This document shows, piece after piece, positions 34,321 to 45,886 of a DNA stretch of 64,000 bases. Numbering within the stretch: the stretch's first letter is position 1; every line of letters begins with the position of its first letter. Position numbers and translations under genes: made by a program. Under the pieces are notes generated by a model that made no database searches, had not been told where the DNA came from, and saw only the letters and a list, made by a program, of their open reading frames with translations. Origin of the DNA: Anthonomus grandis grandis (Eukaryota; Arthropoda; Insecta; Coleoptera; Curculionidae); NCBI RefSeq assembly GCF_022605725.1, contig NC_065548.1, positions 10,821,644 through 10,885,643 of the forward strand. The letters run 5' to 3'.

Positions 34321-34880
34321 AACTGGCCGCCACGGCTTTTCTTGTAAATGCTGGCATATTTGACGAAATTTTTAATAACGTTATTGTATACATGTGGTGG
34401 TATTTCATTGATTCAGCGTCTAATTTCGACTTTCAATGCTTTGATGGTTGCAGACTTATTGACATGTAAAGTCCAGTGCAACGATATATTAGAATGGTCA
34501 CCCGTTAAAACACCAGCATTTTACTTCTCATACAATGTAAATAGAAGGTGGATGACATTGTTTAGCAGGTGGAATGCTGGTGCTTTGACGGGTGACCATT
34601 CTAATATATCGTTGCACTGGACTTTAGCTGTGACTTCTGACTTCAGATAACCAAACAGCCAGAGGTCTAAAGGTCTATTCGCAAGAGCTTGGAGGCAAAT
34701 TTTAGTCACCAAATTTAAAATTAACACGACCAGAAGCAAACTCGTGCAAGATCGTCAACGTTTCACGGGCGGTATGACATATGGCATCGTCTTGCTAAAA
34801 CCACATGTCACCAAGATCAATCGTTTCCAAATAAGGCATAGGAGTGTTATAGCACGATAACGTTCGCCATTCTCAACCTT
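34320..34880 (-). pseudogene. DD41D mariner-type transposase fragment (minus)
   Basis: C-terminal part of a transposase of the same family as 15307-16598. On the minus strand: VENGERYRAI (34845-34875), a DAICHTARETLTILHEF-like block (34745-34800, in a shifted frame), GRVNFKFGD, and WLFGYLKSEV (34632-34665). The frame is then interrupted by the foldback at 34467-34626 and resumes as VNKSATIKALKVEIRR (34410-34463) and NNVIKNFVKYASIYKKSRGG (34325-34385). N-terminal and first catalytic regions are missing. Confidence 0.78.
34467..34626. repeat. Foldback (57-bp arms) inserted in mariner
   Basis: The left arm 34467-34523 (TAAAGTCCAGTGCAACGATA...) and right arm 34570-34626 are reverse complements with only three or four mismatches, around a loop of about 46 bp. 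The insertion separates two halves of the same transposase reading frame. No target duplication is obvious. No coding content. Confidence 0.85.
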
Positions 34881-36830
34881 ACTGCATACCTTCTTCCTCT
34901 AGGCGTTCCTATTATTCCTCTAGACAGACCATGGGTTTGTTCTCACTGTAAGTTTCAAACAAGTTTGAAACTGTTTCCAAGCTATTCCTGATGCGCATGC
35001 GTAAAATATTACAATTTCTGATCGATTTGAAACCGTCTGTGCGAACATTAAATACTGCTTGAGTGGAGTCTAATTTAAAAGAAGAAGAGCAAGAAAAATA
35101 ATCTAACTTTTTTATTCCAGTGGAAAATGCGAAAATAAATAAAACATAAACAAATTTACAGTAAAACCTTAAAATACGTGTACCTGTATTGTTAATAGAG
35201 TTTAAAATTGTGTACTTGTTTACTACTGCAGGGTTTACTCTACTTATTAGACCTTTTATTACTCGCGTTAATTGGCTACACGAATTTTATGACACTTTGC
35301 TTGAAATAAACGAAAACAAGTTCGACTATCAGATTACGATCAGAAATTTGTGTAAGAACATCAAACTTTTGATTCGAGGCGATCAGATATTTCTGTACGA
35401 ACAGATTTTACTCTATTGCGCATGCTTATTTGTCCAAAACTGCTTTCTGATAAATCATTCGTGGATTTTCTAAGCCCCAAAGTTTTGTCTAGTAACGAAG
35501 CCATCGAGGTGAAAATGGGCCTCATCACTGAAGATGAATTTTTCTGCAAGATCAGCAGATTGCTCGAGGATCCATTTGACAATCAGGATGCGTACTCACT
35601 CCCATCTGTCAACTTTCGATCTGTCATGTCATAATCATGTGACAATATGACTATCAAATTTGGCGCGCTATTCAAATCTCGCGTTCTTATTTTTCTTCTC
35701 TTCCTCTTGTTCTTTGAGTGAGAATATTCATCAACTAAAAATAATTTTTATTTTGCATAACACCCTATACCTTTTACATATGATATGTAAAAAAAAATAG
35801 ACAATTATATAAACCAAGCGATTATACCACATACACACCAAGACATAATATATAGAAACTGGTGCACTAACCAACCGCAAGCTCGGCATCACATCTCTTG
35901 CATGGCAATTACGTTTTCACGAATCGATTACCCATTATTATTTATTAGGCTCCCGCACGAATTACGAGTTCTGCTGCATTTTTAAACCAGATTTTTATTT
36001 TTTCTTGCCGATATGCTCTTTGTGCTGAATCAGGTTGTTCACCGTTTTAAACTGTTCCTTAACCCCCTTTGATTAAGTCGACCTTGGCATTTTAGATAAT
36101 GCTTCATGTTCAATAATTTTTAATATAGAAAATTGCTGCTGGATTTTGTTCAGAAATAAAAAAGAAAATCAGCATTTTTTTGGTTTTAAATAAATCAGTC
36201 TTAAGATTTTGCCTTGGTCAGGTTATAGGGGTAATATTGTTTTAGAGAAGTTTGATTACAATAAGTTAGAGAAGCCATGTATGACAGGTCAGCTGAATAA
36301 TAAATAAAGTCTGACCTTATATAGAGATAGACAAGCTAATGGAGCTTCGGAAGAACATAAATAGAAAACTAGTAAGAATTTTTTAGTATTTAAAGAGAAA
36401 GAAAGTGATAAAGTGATAAAGGAAATCTTCTACGTACTTTTAAAAAAACTTTGTCACAAAATAGTAAAAATCCTCTTGAAATCCACGAATGAAAGTGAAG
36501 AAGACAGAAAATAGCTAAATATGAAAAATAATTTTAGGAAAAACAGATACTAAAATAAAGCACTAAATCTTGACTGGACCAAGAGAATATATTTAATACT
36601 AAACTATATCTAGGAAAAAACTTTTCCAATGTGGATTAAAGTGGTATTTCAAGAATTATTTTTACTAGCTTAACACAAAATAGTTATTTAATAGTGCATG
36701 TGCTCTAAAATAAATATTTTGTCCCAATAAAAGATTTTATTATATCATTAGACTTACCTATTCATCTTTAATATTTAAAATATAATATTCTATTTCATAA
36801 TTTCTTTCTTCAAACCTAGTCCTATGGTTA
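34880..36830. other. Unassigned; terminal-repeat-like words, short open frames
   Basis: GATGCGCATGCGTAAAAT at 34990 and its rough mirror ATTTTACTCTATTGCGCATGC at 35406, together with TTTCTGATCG (35018) and its mirror CGATCAGAAATTT (35338), suggest the two ends of one element of about 450 bp. A 72-codon plus frame (35416-35634) and a 73-codon minus frame across the same DNA match nothing I know. CAAATTTGGCGCGC near 35657 resembles an E2F-type site. From 35760 to 36830 nothing is recognised. Confidence 0.35.
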
Positions 36831-36864
36831 GAACCTTTGGTGTGGCACTAAAATCACAAAACAG

Positions 36865-36891
36865 TTTCGCTAACGTTGTTAGCATTTTCAG
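36865..36891 (-). other. Hammerhead-like motif, diverged
   Basis: On the minus strand CTGAAAA (36891-36885), one T, a perfect 6-bp stem GCTAAC/GTTAGC with a 3-nt loop (36883-36869), then GAAA (36868-36865). The order and the extra T match the motifs at 9301 and 13231, but CTGATGA has become CTGAAAA, so a ribozyme fold is not expected to work. Confidence 0.35.
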
Positions 36892-37149
36892 GAGAAGATT
36901 AAATAAAATTTTTCTTCTGGTTTTCCTTCCTTTTAACTTTACTAAAATTATGATTTACAAGGGACAAGCAAAGTGAATGACTTTTGACTGTTATTTCGAA
37001 TTTCTTGGCAAACCAAATCCAGTATATTAGATTTATATCACACCTATATGTTCAGCAATTCTGTAGTTATAAAAAGCAAAGAAAAATAAATCAGTTCTAT
37101 TTCAAACATCTTTTTTGACTTCTCTACTAAAAACAACGATGGCACTAGT

Positions 37150-37790
37150 ATTATTATAAAATCAGAAAGAAAATTATGTCCAAATCATGCTGGTCTGTAG
37201 CTCCTCACCACTTTCATAGAAAGCAATATTAAATTATGGATACAAAGTTTAAAAAGTATGGGCCCATTGAGAATTATGAGGAACTCCAAGTTTTCTAGGA
37301 CAAATACTGGAGATATAACCATAGTTTCTAGTGCATTGGCATCTATTAATAAGGTTAGATCGAAAAATAAATTCTTGGGTTATTGACAGATCAATCCTAA
37401 AAACAAACTAAAATATCTTTCCATTGGATATAATGGATATGATTAGTTTGACGGATCTTCTTTATCGCCCTGAAAAAAGCTCTTGTTCAAAATATAAATG
37501 AAAGAATAAGGTCAATTGAATAGAATGTCCTTCTATAATAGCACTGTTTAATTGATAAACCTACACAACTCTGGAATGCTTTAAGCTATTTATTGCTTCA
37601 TTAGTCTCATTGGGAGTAATTGGCTAAGAAAATAAGAATTAGCAAATGATGGTGTAGATAGTGCAGAGAGATAAATATTTGAATTAGCGATTGTTCCAAT
37701 AATATTTTGGGCTATTGTGACAAAATAGTCATTCAAAATTTGAGCATGCAGGACCAATGCTGTTACTGCTTATTAGACTCAAAATTGATT
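37150..37790 (-). pseudogene. LINE fragment, heavily decayed
   Basis: On the minus strand DYFVTIAQNIIGTIANSN (37675-37730) and SFANSYFLSQLLPMRL (37610-37660) correspond to the linker before a CR1/Jockey-like polymerase. GVPHNSQWAHTF (37255-37290) corresponds to GVPQGSVLGPLLF. Everything between is scrambled. Confidence 0.6.
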
Positions 37791-38780
37791 ACTTTTTTCG
37801 CTCTTGTTTTTACTTTATGTGGTGAGTCATTATATTACTATAGTCTTTAAACTTATTTGTTATTTTTTTTCTTGTCCTTCTTCTCTTACTATTCAACGTT
37901 AATATTTGTCAAAATATTTCTTGCTTTAAGTTCAATTTTATTTATTACATGTGTTTCAAATTAAATGCTTTTTTTCAAAAAAAAAAAAATTATTCTCATA
38001 ATGAATGAAATATGAATTAAACATCTGACACAAGATTTAATACATATATTTTAACTAAATTAAGCCCATTAAATATATACTATTTAAGGGCCACAGTTCC
38101 AGACTTATTTACCAATGATTTTAATAATCAAGCAGATCTTTTATTTTTTTTGCTTTTTTATACCTACTCGCATAAACTCGTTAGAAATTAAATTATAAAT
38201 TTTTTGCAGTCATGTAATAAAGTGTTGTTTGAATCTAAAAAAAAACACAGTTTTGGATATCCGTATATTTAGTCGGGAAGTGTGTCTGACGATCATTTTA
38301 ACTGGCTTTTATTAGATTTCCGTTCGAAATTTAATAATAGTTAACCAACCTGTTTAAGATAATCATTTTGTAAGAATATTTAGAATATGCTACACCCAGA
38401 CTGCCATGCCATACGAAATAACTGACTCTACGAGTGATTTTCCTACATTTAAAATATCTCGTTTCGGTAACCAAACTCTGACATAAAATATGCCATCTCG
38501 GCATCTCAAGTGGAGACTATAATATACCGTATATAGTTTATGTGTAATTAAAATCTTCTTATCACACGGACAGTTATTTAAGATACTAATGCAGCTATAG
38601 TCATAAATCGTTTTATGTGAATAAATTTGTCTTTATACAATTTTTAAATAAAGTTAACTCTTTTAGTACACTGCATTGCATGATTTGTCTATAAGTAACA
38701 AAACAGTATCGTCAGTATTCCAATGAGTATTTTGGTTTATGTACATTTTATTATGAGATTTTTAGTCTTCAAGGTTGCTT
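37790..38780. other. No gene recognised
   Basis: AT-rich; poly-A run at 37977-37990. Possibly further LINE debris around 38280-38760, but no motif is firm. Confidence 0.3.
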
Positions 38781-39130
38781 AATACTTACTCATCATCAAT
38801 TTGGCTTCTTGTTTTCCCTTTTTAGTAGAGCACACTCTTGTAATAATCACTCAACATTAGCAACAATTTTTTGCGATTTTCCTAAGGCTTTCGACTGTGT
38901 AAATTATAATGTCCTAATTAATAAATTGCAGCACTATGGATTTAAAAGAAAGCCTTAAATGGTTAAGGACATATCTTAATGAGCTTGTAAAAGTTATTAA
39001 AAAGTATAACTACATCTTCTTACAATAGCCGATAGAATATGGGATGTTCAATCTTAGGCCATATTTTGTTTCTACTGTTTATAAATGATTTCGCTAGTCT
39101 GCATATATGATAATAAGGCACTTTAAAGAA
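38780..39130 (+). pseudogene. LINE reverse transcriptase fragment
   Basis: Plus-strand FCDFPKAFDCVNYNVLINKL (38872-38930), the first catalytic motif of a CR1/Jockey-like polymerase, and after a frame change CSILGHILFLLFINDFASLH (39047-39105). It ends abruptly before the YADD box, next to the R4-type LINE that begins near 39150. Same type as 2890-3440. Confidence 0.75.
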
Positions 39131-39149
39131 CCATATCAAAGACCTAGTC

Positions 39150-40917
39150 AAAGTCAAAGTCGTATCAAATAAAGGACATTATTATTATTGTTATTGTTAT
39201 TATTTTTCTGTTTTAGCTCGCTGATAGCGGTGTTGTCAATTTCATCGGCCTGAAGGCAAGATGAATTTTGCTGTGGCAGATTTAGGAACTTTCGAACAAT
39301 GTTGCATGTATTCAGTATAACAGATTTCTGTATAGTGACAATCGTCCATGAGGAAAGACCCAATGCGTTAAGGTTTTTGGACAGTGTTAAAGGTACAATT
39401 CCTGTGGATGAAATAACTAGAGGGAGTATATATACATTATCTTGCCTCCATTGTTGTTTTAACTCGTGAGCTAGATCTGCGTATTTAGCAAGTTTAGTGT
39501 GTGTCGTTTCTAGGACATTATTGGTATTTGGCACTGCTATGTCAATTAGAAAGGTTTTCTTTTGGGCTTTGTTTATTAAGATTATATCTGGTCTGTTTGA
39601 AGTCAGTGTCCTATCGGTCAGTTACAGTAAGTACAGTTTCTGGTTTGTACTGGTAATAGGGGCAAGTTTCGCCAATTAGATGATAAAGTTTTGCCAGTTC
39701 TTGATGAATAATTTTTGCAACACAGTTATGTCGTTGCAGATGTTCGGCAGCTGAGAGAGATGTGCATCCTGATGTTATATGTTGAATTGTCTCTGGTACG
39801 CGATTACTTTCTCATTTTTAGTAATGTACTTAAGGTAATTTATTGTAGCAATCACTTGGTCTTGTATAGCCATCATAAATTTTTCAGTTTCAGGAAATAG
39901 ATCTCCACGAGTCAACCAGTAGTTCGACGTTTCATAATCGACATGTTCGGCATTAAGTTCGGGAGGATGCTTTCCGTGTATTGCCTTCTGCTTCCATGTG
40001 CTAACTTCAGTGGCCGTGTGCTCTGATCTTGTTACAGTAATGTGTTCTGCTATACCTGCACGGAGATTCAAGGGTGTGTATCCGTTATCCGCTAGCACCA
40101 CTGCTCTATAAAGAGAAGAGGTTTCCCTCAAAGTGAGGAAGTATTTCTGAAGATCTGCTATTTGTTTTTGGAAGAGAAAAGAAATATCAGTTAGTCCTCT
40201 GCCACCCTTGGATCTGGGAAGAGTAAGTCTTTCGATGGCTGACTGAGGGTGGTGTGCTCGAAAGGTCGTGAGGGTTATTCTGGACTTCCTCTCAATCTCC
40301 TCTATATCTTGTCCACCTTATGACTCCAAAAGAATACGTTAAGACAGGGATAGCGTAGGTATTAACCGCTTTAATCATGTTCTTACCATTCAGTTTCGTT
40401 TTTAAAATTTGCTTAAGACGATTGATATATTCCTTTTGGAGGTTCTGCTTCATTTTCTTGTGCTCTGTATGGGCTGACTGATTATAACTTTCCCCTTCTT
40501 ACATAGCCCGAATGAGGCTACCATCTTGTAATTCAAAGTTGTGGGTGTTGTGTTTACCTTTGGTAACTGTTTGAGTTTTGCATTTATCGATACCAAAGCT
40601 CATTTAAATGTCGTGGGAAAATATTTTAATTGTTCGCAACAATGAGTTGACATGCGTTGATGTCCCAGCATAGACTTTGATATCATCCATGTACATTAGA
40701 TGTGTAATATATAGCTTTTCCCTGTAATCTTTAACGGTAAATCCATGTTAACTTTGATTAAGCATTTGGGAGAGGGGATTCAGAGTCAGACAAAGCCAGA
40801 GGGGACTCAGGGATTCTTCCTGGAAAAGGCTTTGTTCTATTTTAATTGGCTCAATCACTTTTCATTTCTGCAGTTAAGATTCAACTGTGTGGTCTAGAAA
40901 TCCATCATATGTTTTAA
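39150..40917 (-). pseudogene. R4/Dong-clade LINE, 3' half with RLE endonuclease
   Basis: Minus-strand LINE of the class with a restriction-like endonuclease (RLE) after the polymerase. RT part: FQEESLSPLWLCLTLNPLSQ (40755-40815), MYMDDIKVYAGTSTHVNS (40655-40700, catalytic Asp pair intact), IKAVNTYAIPVLTYSFGVI (40330-40380). Thumb/linker: ERLTLPRSKGGRGLTDISF (40185-40240) and YWLTRGDLFPETEKFM (39870-39915). Zinc-knuckle-like CTSLSAAEHLQRHNC near 39720-39765. Endonuclease RPDIILINKAQKKTFLIDIA with the PD...D spacing (39532-39590) and YADLAHELKQQW (39450-39485). Three or more stops or shifts break it. The last frame (39154-39534) reads through an AAT/AAC tail as a run of nine Asn. It is 5' truncated inside the RT. 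Confidence 0.87.
39178..39207. repeat. (ATT)n tract at 3' end of R4-type LINE
   Basis: ATT/GTT trinucleotide repeats directly follow the LINE sequence on its 3' side (minus strand AAT/AAC). Dong-like elements of this clade are known to end at and target TAA repeats, which fits. Confidence 0.75.
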
Positions 40918-40942
40918 TAAATTATTATTATTATTATTATCA
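40918..40942. repeat. (ATT)n tract at 5' junction of R4-type LINE
   Basis: A second ATT tract sits exactly where LINE similarity stops. A trinucleotide tract on both sides of a 5'-truncated copy is what insertion into a TAA microsatellite would leave. Confidence 0.75.
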
Positions 40943-42955
40943 TTATAATGATTAAAAATTGAGAATTTTGAATCTTTTAAGTAGGTAACTAACTATAAAT
41001 AATTAAAATTAAATGTTTATTCTCTTTTAACTTTTTCGTTCTTTTTATCATTATCATCTTCTCGATTCTAGTCATACAAATGAGGCTATTACTTCCATAA
41101 ACATGAAAAGACCCCTCAAAATAAATAATTCTTGAATAAAGTTATGCCAAATTTTGCCGAAAAATTGTTGTTTTAATAATAATTTCTGAGATTTACAAGT
41201 TACTCCTTTCTTATTATTATCATCATTATTATTATCTATATCATTATATATTAACAGATTATATGTCAGCAATCTTCTAAGTAGGCCAGTAATCTTGAAA
41301 AAGCATGCAGTTCTACCTAAATGTTAAATCACCTCTGTGCTTTTCTTCTTCTTCTTCATTTTTTTTCATTATCAACTTCTTCTTTGCATTACTACAAAAA
41401 AATCTGGTTTTACCTTTTGTAGGTCCACACTTAAGCTAAAAGGATATTATCTAATTTTTTGCTCTGCATAAATTGAATACTCTATTCAGCAATCTTTTAT
41501 AAAGGTAAATAACTTTCGAAAAGCATGCAAAATCCTATTTTTCTGGATACATTTTTAATAACTAGAGTATGTAAGCGGCCCCAGCCAAGTTTCCTGGTTG
41601 GAGGTTTTGGCCTATAAATTATTTATAAACGACCAACTTCATCGAGAAACGATAGGTAGTTTTTGCATTGAGGTTAAATTATTACACCGATATAATTATT
41701 AATATTTTTCACGAATTGTTAATAGATTCTCAATATGGACTGGTAGAAGGTTAATGGATTTTATGCTTACTTATTAGGGCAAATGTTCACAATTATAATT
41801 ATATTAATATTACAATATTGTCGGAACATTAAGATTAGATGTTCCGCTTATCCCTGAGCATATTATCCATGTTAATTACAACAAATCCCTTGATATTGTC
41901 ATTGTATTAGGAGGTACGTTGCGAATTAATTTCTATTATGAATGCAATTTTGTTTCCTTAGAACTTTTCGTCAAAAATAACGCCGAACGTTAATGAAAAC
42001 CGCTATAGAAACGCGAAAATGTCAAATTTAAATGCGCTACAAAATAGAAAATAGATCACAGGTTATAAGCAAATAAACTTACACGGGCACGCCGCGGTTG
42101 ATAATTTTGGAATGAGAGTATTTATAACGCGTGTTAGAAATTAATCGCCCGACTTCATTAAAATATTATTTCTATTAATCATACTAATAATTAGATGCAA
42201 CAACGCCCAATGGCCGTTCCCGTAGCAATATGTTATAGCTTTGGCGATTCATCTTTCTTTAAGGTTTTTATTATGTGTATATGCTCCTTATATGTAAAAG
42301 AGATGTTTGCGAGAAGAGCTCATCAAAGTTTTTTATAAAAGCTCTTAATATATGTAGAAAGAGAGATTGCCGGATTATTTTTAGGTAGTAGGATTAAAAA
42401 AGTGTCTCGCTTTAAAGTCCGAAACCTCAAAAACTAATAGAAAATCTGAAGTATTTGCATTTTGACTAGTGCTGTCTAAGAAGATTGCCCTATTTAAAAA
42501 TCCATCCATTCAGATGTCCAAAATCCCAACAGAAATATTCCTAAGAAACAAAAAGCAGAATATCAGAAATGACAGTATATTATTAATATTCTCTACTAAT
42601 ATTTTGAATCCAAGATAATTTGAAGTAAGATTTTAGAATTATTGGCATGTTATTGGCATTTTTTATTTTTTGTATTGTTAATATTAATCATTTATGATTT
42701 GCCTATTTGTGTGCTTTTACAAAAATTAAAAAATGAGATAATCTAAGAGTTCAAAAGTTTATAATTAACAATAATAATAATATCATATACTTATATACTA
42801 CTTATACAGTATAACAATATACTTTTAAAAATGGTATGTTGACATGAAGACCAAAACATTGGATAGTTAGAAAAACTCTTATAAATATTTAGTTCAAATA
42901 ATAGATAACTCAAAAAATACAACAAAAAATAATTCTTCTTCTCATTGAAGGTTAG
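40943..42955. other. No gene; TE-poor stretch around 41.5-42.3 kb
   Basis: Short trinucleotide runs (TTATTATTATCATC at 41211-41235; CTTCTTCTTCTTC at 41344). From 41570 to 42290 there is unique-looking sequence with several CpG-containing words (ACGGGCACGCCGCGG at 42083, TAACGCGTG at 42125) and many TAAT cores, no element motifs and no frame. It may be host non-coding DNA. Confidence 0.35.
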
Positions 42956-45130
42956 CGACCACATTGCGTAAGGCCTTCCTATCTCGCACTACATGGAACA
43001 GTTCTTTAACATTCATGTCTGTCTTATCTCTTATATTGCGAAGCCAGGATTTTTCCTTATAGTCTTCCTATTCCCTTCTTCCCCTCTATTTCTCCCCACA
43101 TTGTCTTGTAGCGGTATATATTTGTTGTTGAACAGAAAAATATATGCAGTTTTACGGATCTTAAAAGTCTTTAGTAGTTTCCTTTCATATCCAATGTGCT
43201 TTAGTACTTATTCATTCATTATTCTATGCTTCCACGAAATAAGCTAGCATGCTAGTCTATAAATTCACATCTTCAAACGATTTTAGCTTTTTGACAGTTT
43301 TTTAAGGTCCAGGTTTTCTTTCTATACAATAATACCAATGAACCTTAATCTAATTCGCAGGGACAGACTTCTATTTATGAACATTAAAGAGTAAGCAATA
43401 AATATCTTCCTGATGATCTTGATTTCATCGTCTGGATTTAGTAGGTCATTAATAACCGAGATATTTGTATTTGAACCCGCTCTACTTGTTTTCCATTTAG
43501 TGTGATAACAGGGTAAATAATAGAGTTTTTACTTATTGATATGAATTTTATTTTCTCTATGTTGATGGTAAGTCCTACCTTTTCGCATACTCGGGTAAAT
43601 CTCTTTAGTTCTTAGCTCTTCTGCACTCTCCACCATTCGTCATATTAATATATCAATATATTCGTCAATATTGTCTACGAATCTAAGATTATTATTCAGT
43701 GTGTCTCCAGTATTCACCTCTTCTCTTCTTTCCTCGGGCGCCCTTTAAAACATGAACTAGAAGTATAAGTTAAAGAGTTGTGGGAACAGGCCACAGCCTT
43801 AACATTAGCCCTTTGTGTATTTTGATTTCTTCCCTCTTTCTATCTTCAACCCGCACTACTGCTATTTAATTAAATTATAGCTTCTTTATTATGCGTATTT
43901 CACTTTGATCCAAATTAATACTCTTAAGATTCTTGATAAGTTTGTTGTGTTGGCTTTATCAAGGCCGGAAGTCAGATGAATACACTTTTATTGTACTCGC
44001 TATATCGTGTAGTATTACTTTTAAAGCAAACAAAGCCTCTCTAGTAATCCCCCTCTAAAACCAAACTGGATCACGTCCAGTTGGTCTTCACATTTGCAGT
44101 ATATTCTCTGTTAGATTATTGTTAGAATTTTTACGGTGTGACTCATCTAGCTGATCAAACTATGTTGGTCGCATGATTTGGGATTGTTCTTTTAGGTAAC
44201 GAAATAAACATTGGTTTTTCCTGTGTGGGTTGCTTATGACCATGGATATGTTTTCTCTCGTACCTCCAGAAAGTTCCTTTAATTTTTAATACACAGTAAA
44301 GGCATTGTGCTTGTTATTTAGTTCCTCTATTTCACGTTTTATACACAACAATTTTTTATTTACAACATATTTTGTTTCATTCACTATTCTTTGGACCTCT
44401 TTATGTCATGTTCTACTTATCCGTTTAATTGCTTGTATCTTTCTTTGTTGGTGTTTTTATGTTTTTACCCTTATCTTCCATAAGGTTGATGATGCCTTGG
44501 TTCATCCATGGTGTTTTCGCTGTTTGATCCTTTCTGCACATGACTTATTTCTCCACCTTCAGCCTTGTTGTTTGAACTTTATTCCAGGTAGTATCAATAT
44601 TTGTTGTTGATGCCTCGGATAAATTTCTCTTATAGATCATTGCAGTTTCCTCAATCTCATTTTGACATTGGCTAACAGCAAGTTGTGTATAGTTACGCTT
44701 TTTATGCTGTTTCTAAACCGCCTGTTGATACACATAAAATTTATTTGTTTCCTAATCGGGTGGTTTTCATTGTCACCAGGTGATGTCCAGATGTAGAGTC
44801 ATCGAGTGGGTAGTTTTTAGAAGGTATTTGTAATGACCAACTTCTTTTCTTGGCAGCACTGTATGTGTCTGTCACCTCTTTCATTCCTATCTCCTAGACC
44901 AATATTCCCCACAACATTGCCAACTCTGCTTTTACGAAGTTTGGCATTAAAATCCTCTATGACTATATTAAGCTCGTGCTTCGTCAAGTTCGTGTTTCGT
45001 GTTATTATTCTCTCATTGAGGGGTATGAAGTTGATGACGTATTGTTGAAGCTCTTTTTTCATCATAATACCCACACCATGCCTGTATTCTCCGGTGTTAC
45101 ATCCTGAGTATAGCACCACATCTAAGATAT
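42956..45130 (-). pseudogene. RTE-like LINE, long but decayed copy
   Basis: Minus strand from endonuclease to stop. Endonuclease: EYRHGVGIMMKKELQQYVIN (45030-45090), then ELNIVIEDFNAKLRK and RNERGDRHIQCCQEKKLVI (44830-44970); a deletion separates them. LYIWTSPGDN and RKQINFMCINRRFRNSI (44705-44800) end the nuclease. RT: DVIQFGFRGGITREALFALK (44025-44085), then badly damaged palm blocks. The C-terminus RDKTDMNVKELFHVV and RKALRNVVANLQ runs up to a TGA at 42956-42958, a normal end for this clade. The catalytic boxes are not readable. Confidence 0.78.
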
Positions 45131-45623
45131 ATGGTGCATTTTATATTCTCATCGAGTTTGAAGGTGTAACAAAATTTTTGTTTTTTGTTTTACAAAAATT
45201 TATGATTTATGTTTGCAAAAAATTAAATCTACACTCCTTTTCTATAAATGTGTGAGTATAGCTTTTCCTATACCTCTCTCAATCCTATTTCACAAGTTTA
45301 AAATCAGAATTAAATCTTTGATATGCAAGAATATTATTGCAAGCATAACTCATCTAGGTGACTGTAAACATTTCATTTTCGTTTCTACTGAACTGAATGA
45401 CCGTTGAAAGAAAGGGAAGTTTTGTGATTTGAAATAACGAATTTGACACAGTGAGGAGTCCTCCTATCATCTCCTATTAAGATCAAGTATAATTAAAAAA
45501 AATTTAACTTACAATTTAAATTCAAAAATTTTGGTATTGAGAAAAATTACATCGTGGTACAGAACCTGTAGCCATACAGAAAATGATTTAAGTACAAAAT
45601 AGTATACATTTTGTACTGCACTT
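45131..45623. other. No gene recognised
   Basis: AT-rich; a 64-codon plus frame at 45213-45407 has no recognisable motif. Confidence 0.3.
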
Positions 45624-45886
45624 CACCCAGTTTTATATTAATTTAATTTGCAGTGAAAAGGCCTTAAGCCTGCAAAACTAAGAAAATTTAAAAGTATTTC
45701 AATTTAATTGCAGGTATTCTGATAATAGAGAGAAATGTATTGTGATACGTGGCGATCACCCAGTTTTATATTAATTTAATTTGCAGTGAAAAGGCCTTAA
45801 GCCTGCAAAACTAAGAAAATTTAAAAGTATTTCAATTTAATTGCAGGTATTCTGATAATAGAGAGAAATGTATTGTGATACGTGGC
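45624..45886. repeat. Exact tandem duplication, 133-bp period
   Basis: The segment 45624-45753 (CACCCAGTTTTATATT... to ...GATACGTGGC) recurs without a visible difference at 45757-45886, separated only by GAT. Each copy contains a 7-bp stem TTTGCAG/CTGCAAA around AAGGCCTT. Identity over 130 bp in a window where most repeats are highly diverged means the duplication is recent, or a sequencing/assembly artefact. Confidence 0.92.

Noticed and set aside
39154..39206. Poly-Asn tail as a functional protein feature
   Set aside because: It is the AAT/AAC microsatellite tail of the LINE read in frame, not a domain.
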